DNA of 64,000 nt from Mixophyes australis (lineage: Eukaryota > Chordata > Amphibia > Anura > Limnodynastidae), in NCBI GenBank assembly GCA_036250195.1, contig JAVHZZ010000006.1, positions 76,137,369 to 76,201,368 on the forward strand, read 5' to 3'. How positions within the stretch are numbered: the stretch's first letter is position 1; the number at the start of each line of letters is the position of its first letter. Under the pieces are notes generated by a model. The model worked only from the letters and a program-made list of their open reading frames with translations, searched no databases and was not told the origin of the DNA. The position numbers were made by a program, and so were the translations under genes. Of the stretch, positions 20,670 through 31,600 are shown piece after piece.

Positions 20670-22690
20670 ACAGCCCTGAGCCATATCATGTCACCTGAGA
20701 AAATTCCTAAGTAGAAAGGTTTCACCTTAATTCAATCAGCATTCTATTTTTCCTATTGCACTTCAGAAAACAGACATTTTTAAAATATTTTCAGCAGGAC
20801 AGTACTTCCCTGCCTTGCAAACTGAATTAGGAGGTGGTGTGGGAAGGCACAAACTCATGAATCTTTGTTTTGCAGTCAACATATTTGATTTGTACGTAAC
20901 AGAAATTGTATGTACAGATTAGTTCATTCAAATGGCCAGTGATGTCTCAGCAAGCATAAATGACATGCCTTATCATTTCAGCTTTTTGTCCTTCATTACC
21001 ATTCCAGAGCTACAGTCTAAGTGTTTTAGCTGTTTTTAGGGATAGGGGGTAATCAATCACACTTTGCTTTTTAACAGAGCTGCAGTGGAATGCCAGTGTA
21101 AGGCTGAGCAGTGCATTCTTGCTTTATGTTTCATACATGAAAATGTCAATTTCTGGGTTTAGTTTTCCTTTAGCTAAACCTGCATGTTCTTGCACTTCAC
21201 ATTTAATCCTAGTGGTGCTCATGTATCACCACATGTTTGGCAGAGAGTGCTTTAACCAAATCCATATGATACTTCATCAGCTTCACAACATTTCTACGCA
21301 CCTTCTTCATGATTGGAAAATAGTACAAATCAGCCCTAATGCTCTGCTACTGTTAGCAAATTGGTGTTTCTACTATGACTTATATAATAAATTTGGAGCA
21401 ATAATGGAACTTGTAGATTAAAAGTCCATTGTTTGTTAATATGATTGACCACAGAATAGTACCATGCAAATTTGCATAAAAAAGACCACACTTGAATGAA
21501 TTATATGGGGAATGAACCTCAGCAGGGTGGGTATGAGGGAGAGTGATAAATAAAATGCCAGGGTAGAAATGATGTAGTGTTTTGATAGCTTGAGCCACAC
21601 AATGGTACCAGCCTTATTACAAGGGAGAATGGAGGTGGCTGACGGTTGTAGTATCTCCACCTTCAGGCTGGACAAGCCCCTGCAGCAGTGTTACTTTTTA
21701 TATTGTCTAGTTGTAATATGCACTTTTGTTATATACAAAGTAAGCACTGGTTACAGCAGACTTTATTTAGCATATTTATCCTATATTTATCTTTCATCAG
21801 CATAGGTGCTCATACAAGCAATAATTTTGTCAGCCAATTAGGCCTTTTTAAGCTTATTTGTTCACAAATTACAGTGTGCTTTGAGCATAAAAGACAACCA
21901 AGCATCCCTGATTCACAGCTGATAAATATATACACTATAATAATATACACAGTATGTTGATCAGGATCTACAGTAAATGTAGTCAAAAGAGGGGTGGAGC
22001 TATTGGCTATTCAAGTTGCACTGTGACCCTAAACGCAAAGGGGGTCTTAGAGGATTCTCTGGTGGGGCCCTGCCTCAGATAGGATTTATTTCCCTGTCAG
22101 ACACCACCTTCAATTCATTGCCACTTTGGTGGCCAGTAGAGAGAAAATAGCAATGCAGCAAAGGCCAGTCTATACCTCTCTTGTAGTGACTTTGCTGCAT
22201 AACCACTAGACTGTTATCTGCATTCTTTTGTGCATAGCACAGAAAATCAGAAGGCTGGTAGCATTATTGTGGAGAACATACCAAAAGAGCATTTAGAATT
22301 TCAGATATTTCGATTGCATCACTACCCAAGACCTTTGGGTCTGCTTTGTATCGCCACCAGACACCTGAGTTCTGCATTGTATTGTGTGAGAACTCAAGTC
22401 TTGCTACTTGTTCTTAAGACTGTATGGACTTCCACCACAAGGATTGCTGTATCACAGTTACATGCTGTTACATGCATCACGTAAATATACCCTACTACTG
22501 ATCTCCTTTAAAAGCGCCGTTTTCAGTCCGACCATTATAAGTGATGTCATTTCTGACTGTAGATATTCGGGAACGTTGCTTTTAACATGTGGAGGTTATT
22601 AAAACTGCCGGATATACTAAAACTCTATTATATGGTAAGTGGATATTCCCACCTTGTCGCTCTCATCCTCATCGTTATTATTTAGCCGGT
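20670..22690. other. No gene recognised
   Basis: AT-rich, only short chance frames. No repeat I can name. Confidence 0.5.
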
Positions 22691-22728
22691 TTAAAGTGTG
22701 TCGGGCACATCAGTTTCGTATATATTAG

Positions 22729-23096
22729 CAGGCCCGGCGCTCCCATTAGGCAAGGTTAGGCACTTGCCTAGGGCGCCGGGCTCTGGAGGGCGCCACAGAA
22801 TACTAAAAGACTTTAAAACTGTGCGGCGACCGCTGACCATACCTGTCACGGCCGCCGCACAGCATTCAGATGTACGGGGAGGGGGGAAGAGGCTATTTTG
22901 TCACCACCGCCACCTCTCTGCTCTGTCTCCTCCCCTCCACTTACTAGTGTCAGTGACTGGAGGGGAGGAGAGGGAGCAGAGAGGCGGCGGTGGTGAGACA
23001 AGGTAAGGAGAGGAGGGAGGAGGGAGGCGATTTTTGCGGGGGGGCGCCGCTTTTTTAAAAATGCCTAGGGCGCCGTGGACCCTAGCACCGGCCCTG
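22729..23096. mobile_element. Non-autonomous hAT element (368 bp), GC-rich
   Basis: Ends CAGGCCCGGCGCT and AGCACCGGCCCTG, flanked by an exact 8-bp duplication TATATTAG (22721-22728 and 23097-23104). Sub-terminal GCCTAGGGCGCC occurs at both ends. The interior is G/A- and CCACCGCC-rich. Confidence 0.9.
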
Positions 23097-23179
23097 TATA
23101 TTAGTACCACACCCAGAGAAAGGGGAGGTGAGGAGGCTAGGGACAGTCGGGAGGAGGAGAAAGAGGAGATAGGAGGTGA

Positions 23180-23870
23180 TGAGGAGCAGGAAGAAGAGGC
23201 AGGTCCTTCTGTGGGCAAAGTTCGGGCGCAATGTGCGATTTAGTTTTGCTGAGAAATGTGCCCCTATACACAAATTAGTCCCAGTGTATGAGCGCATTTG
23301 GGGAGCCTTGCTGCAAAGACCAGTTTTGCAAGGAAAAAGCAACTGTGGTCACAATTGTGACGCTGAGAATGCGGTGGCCCCCATTAAGAGAACAATAGAA
23401 AGCTGCAGTAAAGAATCTCTGACATCAAAAGGAGAGTGAAGAAGATGGCAGAGGAGAGGCGAGCAGCTGCAGGAACTGGTGGTGGCCCCGCTCTGGTGAT
23501 GACCTACACGTCGTACGAGGAGGAGTTCAAGCAGCTGATCCCTATTGAGCTTATCGAGGGCATAAACATTTGGGACACCGACAGACCTGTGTCTCAACCT
23601 AAGAGTGGTGAATAATGTATAATGGTGCAAATGTTTATCCTTTATGTTCAAACAGTAATCCTGCAGCATGTAAATGATTAATTTTTCTGCACATTGCTAA
23701 CAGAAACCTGAACATTTTAAAAATGTGTTTTTGTTTTTGGTGAATGTTTTTTGCACATAAAAAAATATATAAATATCAAACATTTGTAATTCTTCTACAC
23801 ATAGCCTCTGCCCAAAAGCAGTACCCACCAGAGGAACAGTTGTCAACCTAGGAAGAGGATGACTCTGTGG
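23180..23870 (+). pseudogene. PIF/Harbinger Myb-like DNA-binding protein, decayed
   Basis: Frames contain RNVRFSFAEKCAPIHKLVPV (23226-23285) and YERIWGALLQ, the start of the Myb/SANT-like domain in the accessory protein of PIF/Harbinger transposons. After a damaged stretch comes KKMAEERRAAAGTGGGPALV (from about 23439), the usual basic-linker-to-glycine block, and LIPIELIEGINIWDTDRPVS (to about 23592). Known: in Harbinger elements this protein escorts the transposase to DNA. The frame breaks near 23235 and 23350-23440. A further exon-like piece (23810-23873, after TTCTTCTACACATAG and before GTAAAT) follows. The hAT elements at 22729 and 23900 flank or interrupt it. Confidence 0.65.
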
Positions 23871-23899
23871 AGGTAAATTCCCCTATGTTGTAGTGGGGG

Positions 23900-25367
23900 C
23901 AGGGCTGCCAAGAGGAATTCAGGGCCCCGGTACAACAAATTCATGGGGCCCCCCTCATAGTTGAGTATGGTAAAAAAAAATGCGCCGCCTTATAACGCCG
24001 CAAAATTTTTCGGAGGTGTGGTCATGCATTTGGGGGGCGTGGGAAATGCGCCATTGGGGCGTGGCTAACACATCAAAATCCCTAGGCTCTCAATTCGGCC
24101 GAGCGTCACATGTCCAAGTACTCCTGACTTTCAGGACATCTAGCACCAAAGTGTAGTATAGAAAAAATGCAGTGTGTACACAAAGAGTTCAGTCTTGGCC
24201 TCCACCTTACATTGGGCACAACACTCACCAAAAATTGACATTGTACCTAATAGAATCACAACATTTCACATACTGTCCTGCTCTCTCCTACCTGTTCTTC
24301 TCACTTTCACCACCTGTTGCTGCATGTTTCTTTAGTTGCGGCTTCTCTGGATCCTGGAATGCTGGGGGCCCTATTTGGAAAAAAATAGCTACATTTAGAT
24401 AATTCCAAACAACCCTGGCGTTAAATCAATACCATCCACGATTAATAATTAGGCCTTCCTCCAGCTCCAATATTACAATAATGTGCCCCTTCATCATCGC
24501 CATGCCTTATGATCACACTGCGCCCTCCATGCTGCTTTTGCCCCCTTCATCTGGCTCCCCTTCATCAAACTATACTATGCTGCTCCCCCCCCTTTTTCAA
24601 TCCCACTGTGCCATGCCTCCAACCCTTTTTAACCCCACTGTGCCATGCTGCCCCGTTTTTTAACCCCTCTGTGCCCCCCGTAATTTTTTAACCCCTCTGT
24701 CATGCCGCCTCCCCGTTTTTTAACCCCTCTGTCATGCTGCCCTCCATTTTTAACCCCTCTATGCCCCCTCATTTTTTAACCCCTCTGTCATGCTGCCTCC
24801 CCGTTTTTTAACCCCTCTGTGCCCCCCTCATTTTTTAACCCCTCTGTCATGCTGCCCGCCCCCCCCTGCCGTTTTTTAACCCCTTTGTGCCCCCCTCATT
24901 TTTTAACTCCTCTGTCATGCTGCCCCCCCCCCCTGTTTTTTAACCCCTTTTTCATGCTCCCCCCCCCCCCCGTTTTTTAACCCCTTTGTGCCCCCCCTCA
25001 TTTTCCTCCCTTCACTTACCTTTTCTCCTTTCTTGGTCTTCTCTGCTGCCTTGTGCTCCACTGCTCCAGACTGACTGAATGCTGGTCATGACATGATGAC
25101 ATCACACCCGGCATTCAGACAGTCTGAAAGGAGCACAGAGCAGCAGAGAGGAGGGATGCCGGCGCCGCAATCAGGTGAGTATGTGTTTTTTTTTACATAG
25201 CCTGCTCCCCCCACCAACGACCCCCCGCAAAAAAAATAAAAAATAGAATGAAAAAAACCCGTTTTTTTAAAAAAAAAAAAAAATCAGCAGCGCAAGGGCC
25301 AGGGCCCCCTGACATGCCCGGGCCCGGGTAATTAGTACCTGCTCCCCCCCCCCTCTCGGTGGCCCTG
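23900..25367. mobile_element. hAT element (1468 bp), relative of 18703-20661
   Basis: Ends CAGGGCTGCCAAGAGG and ...CTCTCGGTGGCCCTG, flanked by an exact 8-bp duplication AGTGGGGG (23892-23899 and 25368-25375). Interior 24170-24500 is closely similar to 18840-19160 (CTTTAGTTGCGGCTT, GGATCCTGGAATG, CCCTGGCGTTAAATCAATA), and both have the CATGATGACATCAC/GACGTCAC palindrome near the right end. The minisatellite at 24590-25010 uses a TTTTTTAACCCCTCTGT unit. Confidence 0.9.
24590..25010. repeat. Minisatellite, unit TTTTTTAACCCCTCTGTCATG
   Basis: About 12 imperfect units of 30-40 bp with TTTTTTAACCCCTCTGT alternating with CATGCTGCC or GCCCCCC and poly-C runs. Confidence 0.85.
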
Positions 25368-25475
25368 AGTGGGGGGGGGATGCTATTAATCATTTGCCTG
25401 TAGTAAAAACAACTGCAACTGCTTTTGTCCTGATAATGGTTGTTAAAGAGTTTTTTTTTCCCCCCATTTTCTAAG

Positions 25476-26146
25476 GGACATCACAAGGTACCAGGGAGGC
25501 CAATGTGGTCACATCAGAATCAAAGTGAGCAGACGTGGAATCTGAGGACTTCTTAATTTTAGAACCCATCTGTACATTACTAGAAGTTGCAGAGTCTGTG
25601 CGGGCTGCACAAAGTCTGTCAACTTCAACACCCAACCTCAACCTGCACCAGTCACCAATTTGGCTGAATCAATTCAGCACTTTAGCAGGGTACAGGGGAA
25701 TTTGGTGCAATTCCACCAGGAGTCCCTGCGAGGGACTAAGCGACAGCTGATTAAAGAATTCAGATATCTGCGGAATATACAGCATAGGCAGCAACAGATG
25801 TCCACTTTGTTAGAACGAATAGATAACAGTCTTATCCAGTTGAACACTGACAATTTATTAAGTGTGTGGGCTACCAGTGCCATCATCATCAGTTGACAGC
25901 ACCGAAAGCACTACCCCAAACCCATCGTTGCTCGCTACTTCTGTGCGTAGCAGAGGGAAGATCTGGGGTGGCAGATGGGCATCCACCAGCAGGCCCAAGT
26001 CTCCTGAGCCCACAGAAAAGCAAGACATTTTTTTTTTTTCCTTGGTTTACATTTATGACAAAGTGCCTTTTTTTGATTCTTTAACACAGACATGTGACAT
26101 TGTGCAGAGTGTTATTTATGTTGATTTCAATATAGTTAGGAAATAA
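25476..26146 (+). pseudogene. C-terminal part of the Harbinger Myb-like gene
   Basis: After a T/C-rich stretch and CTAAG (acceptor-like AG at 25475) the frames give NLAESIQHFSRVQGNLVQFH and QHRQQQMSTLLERIDNSLIQ (about 25650-25830), a glutamine-rich helical tail. Such tails end the accessory protein of Harbinger elements. AATAAA at about 26141 could end the transcript. Stops (25700 region) and frame changes make it non-functional. Assignment to the same gene as 23180-23870 is inference from order and strand; the 1.47-kb hAT element sits between the two. Confidence 0.45.
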
Positions 26147-26389
26147 ATATTTTCTTATGCACACTGGTGTTGTTTACTTGAGTAATCTGGGTACACTTAT
26201 GATATTGTTTTTATCTTCCAATAGAGCCTAAGTGGTTATTTCAACAAACATACACATACCCTTAAAATAGGGGTATTGGTGTTTACCAAAAAAAAAAACC
26301 TGTGCGTATGATGTTGATAATGATGTTGGTTCTACAAGAATAGTTAAAAATGAAAAACAAGGTCACTGGTAATTACACAACAAATACAT

Positions 26390-26500
26390 TTACTTAAAAA
26401 ACATTCTCACCTGAAAAACAAGTCTGTATGATCCTTTATGGCCTGTCGTCCCCCTCTGTATTATGAACATCAGCTGCTGGAATAAGCTCATCTGTTTTGC
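26390..26500 (-). pseudogene. Possible C-terminus of Harbinger transposase
   Basis: The minus strand from about 26489 reads DELIPAADVHNTEGDDRP, a stop, then IIQTCFSGENV. This resembles the short tail that ends many PIF/Harbinger transposases. The catalytic region is not visible, so this is a weak call supported mainly by the neighbouring Myb-like gene. Confidence 0.25.
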
Positions 26501-28480
26501 TACTGTATATTGCTGCTATTAGGGATATACTTTGGTTTAGGGCCTAATTATGCAGCACACAGCACTACAGTGCCATATCAGCCACCTTACCTGGGACATA
26601 GAGAATCACACCACTAGATGTATCAAGGCACCTGAAGGTGGACTTCTAAAGGTCAAAGGTAAGTTCTATCACCCCTATATGACAGAGGTGTCATAAACCA
26701 GGATTGACACCCATATCCATATTCACCTCTATTTAAAAATAAATACATGTAGATGATCGCAACACAACTTAAAAACAAAGGAAAAACAAACCCACATGGC
26801 CTGCGCAGACTAAGAGGAGCCTGGTGCTGTGGACGTTCCTCTCTCCCTGTCAGTGCTGACTCCAAAATCAGATGTTGCTCCAAAACCCCCAACAAGATTT
26901 TTTCCTACCAACACCATTTTCAACCACTGTCAGAGTAATGGGCATTTGAGTCCCTTTTTATAGTCCTCATTAGCCTGCACAGACCAATTGCTGATGTGTT
27001 TGCTAATCATGCCTATAAAACGCAGCGTGCTTTAGTGCCACAAGTATGTGCTTTGAATGGTGCCCCATTTGGAAATATTAAGTGTTGCCATATCATACAA
27101 ATTTAATTATTGCCCCACTGGTGATGAAATAGTAAGCCACTGTAATATAATACAATTAAATATAAACCTTTGTAAACAAACATTAATTAAATTTGGCCCA
27201 CCAATTTATTATTAAAATAAATTGTCCACTGTAAGAAAATTAATAATCATTTTTGCCCCTTTACAAAAAAACATGCTTTACTTAAACTCCCATTGTGCCT
27301 CCTGTTATATTAACATTGTCCTGCAGTGTAACAGTGATGTGTTTGGCAATCTTGCCTATAGAATGCAGCATGTTGTTTCTGGCGATTTTCAATTCAAACT
27401 CAGACAAGTTTGCAAAATTGCAGCTTCATACATTTGGTGATTTGTACAGTATAGCTAGAGTGTCAAAAAATCGGGACTTCGATTTGTATTGATTTTGAGA
27501 ATGGCTATTTTGGAAGAAAAACATCTCAGGAGATTTTACATTAAATTGCCGTTTAAAACTCGCCTGAGAAAATCGCTGGAAATGCAAAACCGCACCTTGA
27601 TGCATTTACCCCCTGATCTTGGAACACTAATTTTGACAGAGTTGTCACATATTGACCTCATGCATATCCACCTGAGATTTGGGATCTGCCTTTTAAAGCC
27701 CCCAGAGTCTTAACTTCTATTTTATACAGTGGCCATTAATACATGTTTTAATAGAATACCCTTTATAAGAAAAGCTGTGGCCATCTGTTCAGCACTTTAA
27801 GACTAAACTTATTTTGCAGGGGGGACGGATGTAATTAACAATTTCCCACTACTGTTATGGCCCACCACTGGGTTGAACCGTAAATACAATCCAACCACGT
27901 TAATGGTGCCTTGCTTGTTCCGTCCCTTCAGCCCAGGCACCAAACAACAAGGTCTTTCAGATTTTCCAAACACAATGCCCTATATACAGGTACAATATTC
28001 CATTATACAGGTGCAATTCCTGTGTTTAGCAAGTTCGATCAGTTTAATAACAAGTATTTTTTTTGCCTACTTTAACTCAGTTAAAGGTTTTTTTTTACTT
28101 TTTATTATGTGAAATTTCTACTTGAGAGTATCCATTGATGGAAAGGAAAAAAAGAAACATTTTAACAGTCTTGCTGCATATGAAAAATAATATATTGTGC
28201 ACAAAATTCTCCTACTTATGCATATGCTAACGCATAGTGATTTATATAATATTTGTTTCTAATTGTCAGACAATATTTTCTTTTGCTTGCACATAGAAAA
28301 GATACCTACAATGTCAGAGCCGTCCTTCAATTTCAGGAATAAAGGGAAGGGATTGTCTTGCATCACCGATTGCCTTCCCCCTTACAGAGCTAAGACATGA
28401 GCAGTCAGGAAACTGGTTCAACTTCTCTTACTGTCAGCAGGCACTTGGCACGTCACCAGAGCTCCACTCTTTTTTTTTTG
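26500..28480. other. No gene recognised
   Basis: AT-rich. 27050-27250 has scattered TTGCCCC motifs like 34200-34430. 27470-27640 ends GATGCATTTACCCCCTGA, like the ends of the fold-back MITE at 3183, and may be a diverged relative. Confidence 0.4.
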
Positions 28481-28499
28481 CATAGTCTTGTGATCTTGT

Positions 28500-28524
28500 T
28501 CTCTCTCTCTCTCTCTCTCTCTCT
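28500..28524. repeat. (CT)n microsatellite
   Basis: About 12 CT units, 59 bp upstream of the presumed start codon of the four-exon gene. Confidence 0.95.
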
Positions 28525-28582
28525 GACAGTTTCACTCTTTTAATCAAAGTATCATTTTCCATGCAGCTCACTCGTTGTGACC

Positions 28583-28633
28583 ATGTCTTGCTTCTCATGC
28601 TTTGGGTGTTGTGTAGAAACCAGTGAGGAAGAG
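28583..28633 (+). CDS. Exon 1 (coding) of the four-exon gene
   Basis: Seventeen codons from ATG (MSCFSCFGCC then VETSEEE) to the donor GAG|GTAGGA. Phase 0. The start is chosen because it is the only ATG before the donor in this frame and it gives a Cys-rich N-terminus. Untranslated sequence upstream was not delimited. Confidence 0.65.
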
Positions 28634-31600
28634 GTAGGAACACACTCTTGAATTTAGTATTGTACTGATCATTACAATAGGTGTACTTATAGCACTTAAA
28701 AAATCACACAGTATTATCCACTTTTACACAGTTCTTGTTTCCTTATTGCTTTCATATTGTTTCACTGTTAAACACCCGACTACTAAACTGATCTTTGGAC
28801 AGAGAGTATATGTACACAGGGGATAAAAGAAGCAGATATAAGCAAGTCTATAGAGTTACTGTGATTAACACTGATAGTACCAAGAAATGTAAAATAACTA
28901 CTAACAATGTTAATATGTTTACCATTACAGCTGTACCCCACTTATTTATATGCAAATTATATTATTTTGAGATAAAAAATTACACAATAACCTGTTCTGT
29001 ATCACACCCACTTCCTGCCTTGTTCTTCCTGCTTTTCAGTACTGCACCTGTGTACAGAACATAATATGCATTGTGGAACGCTGAGACTGCTCCCTCTATA
29101 ATTCTGTTTGGCTTCAGATCAGCTACTTATTCGTAACACGTCATCGTAAATCATATACTATAAAGCTCACCTGGAGTTGTTATCGTTGACCTTTAAATTG
29201 AGCTTCTTTATTTGCCGTTTATTTGGTTGTTTTGTGTTCCTGCCCCATTATATGTTGCTATTGATATTCCCTTAAGACACTTTTTATCTTAAATTAATAT
29301 CTTTGTTGTTTCTCTTTAAACTTATTGCTATGGTTTTCCTCTTATACTTGCCAATTAGATTATTACAACCAAGACTGTATGCTGTTTTTTCCCCCACCAA
29401 GTTGCCTATTCAATTGACATAGGATAAATAAGAGGTATAAGGTTGGTGAAGCAACCGAAACTATGTGTCTTGTTAGGTGCTCCTCCGGCGCAAATCTAGA
29501 TCCTGCTCAGCTGTGAGTCTGACTCTGATGTGACTGTAGCACCTGTGGGGAACAGGACAGACACACACAGATAACTTACCTTACAAGCGATGGTGACCTC
29601 CTGTCCGCTTCCGAGTAACCCAGCCGCTCTCCTATCCCAGCAGACAGCAACCGAACCTCTGTCACCTCACTCCTCTTCCCTCTATGGAAGAAGCAGAAAT
29701 TAAGTCCGTGCCCACCAGGGAAGGACTGTCCGAGACCACGGCAATGAGCAGATACACTTAATTCAATCTCGCTTGCCGAAACTTTGAGTTGTTCTTGCCA
29801 AGGGCACGGGACTACGAGTACTTAGGACCAGGAACAGTCCCGCCCCAAATTCTCCACTCACCAGAAGTAGGAATAAGCAAAGGAGTGGGCGCAAATGGTG
29901 GTGAATGACAAATTACGGTCATTCCTATTCATCCCTGAAATGAATGTACATAGGGATTCCTCACTTCCCTTCCAAATGAAAAGAATGTCATCTATAAATC
30001 TCCGCCACAGGACCAAGTTCGCAACCAGGGATGTATTTGCCCATACACATTGCTCTTCCCATCTACTCATGAATATGTTGGCATAAATGGGTGCGAACTT
30101 GGTCCTCATGGCGGTGCTCCTTACCTGTAGATAGTGTTTATTCTCGAACCAAAAATGGTTGTGTGTTAATATAAATTGGATGCTATTTACAATAAATAAA
30201 TTTGTTTCGATGTCATCTTGGTGAGGAGGAGAAACAGTCTTCAGAGGGAAATAGAAGTATGTTGTGGTGTTGTCTACTGAAAAGGAGAGTCTAGACTCTG
30301 ATTCTATGCACTACTTTGTTGAATATCTACATTATTTGAACATAACTACCCATTCTCATCAACACACTCCTAGGAGGAGTAGGATAGGATTCTCTTTCAC
30401 TTGGACATCTATGTACTGTATGTAACCTGCTGTAATTTCAATACCCACCCTATTTTGCGCCTACTACTTTGCATATTTGTCTATGAAATTTTATTGTGAA
30501 GCTCAAGCTGTCCTTCACAGGAGATAGTGGCAGCAATCCCATTTCCCTCCCCCCCTCTGGTGAGCGCAGATCAATCAATATTGTTTTTATAGAAGTAGGA
30601 ATAAAGCATTATACTCACCGGGCACTCCAACTTCCGGTCCCTGCTCTCCTGCTCCTCTCCATCACCTGTGGAAGACAGACACAACACAGCCTCCCTCTAG
30701 TCTACCAGTGAGGCAAGTATGTACAACGCACACAACTGGCACTAACTAACAACAGACGACCCGAACCTAATAACTAACTAATGGCCAGGAACGCAACTTG
30801 ACTATAAACTGTGTGTAGTGTACTCCCTAAGCCTCCTCCCTCTACTTTACGGGGAACACCAACCGGTGTTCATGGTCTACTCCAGAGGGCTGTTCCTAAA
30901 CCCTCACCCAGGTCGCACCGAGAGTCGCAGCTTCCGTACGGAACCACCAGTTGTCACTACCGAAACTCGAAACGGCTGCCTTCACCCAAGCGCACCACCG
31001 CCCCAATCTGGAACCGCCAGGGACCCTGCTGGAACTTAGACTGGAACACCCAAATGGAACCATGGGACGTCCCCTAGAATTCAAATGGGCTGTACTGCAC
31101 TGCCAGTGAGGTGCCCAATCACTGCCTCTGGAAACCAGAGTAACCCCAGGGACCTACGGGACGGGAAGACTACCGTGTGTTCTTCCCTAACTGTGTGTGT
31201 GCTCCTAACTACCCCTTGTCCCCACAGACACAGGTTAGAACAGGAAAACTGTAAGGAAACAAGAGCCTACCTTTAATGGGGGCCTGACGTCTTGCACCTG
31301 TAAATAAACACACACAGCACAAGCAAATACAATGCACAATACAGTATTCGCCACACAGGGAATACTGCCACACAGGCGAATGCTACTGTATCCGGAAGGC
31401 TGACCATGGAATACACACCTCTGCTATCTAACCAGACGTTTTAGTATAGTACTAACGGGAGCCTTCTGCTCGACTGTTGCCTAGGACTATCACCTAGCTT
31501 TACTCATACAACACTAGGACTGCCTTTTTAACTGTGGGCTCTCACGCCCGTTCTACTTCAAGGGCCTGGTGCCCTTTCTACTTGGGGCCTTATGCCCTCT

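Noticed and set aside
22698..23218. Arg/Gly- and Ser/Pro-rich frames on both strands
   Set aside because: They coincide with the GC-rich hAT element 22729-23096 and purine-rich flank; composition artefact.
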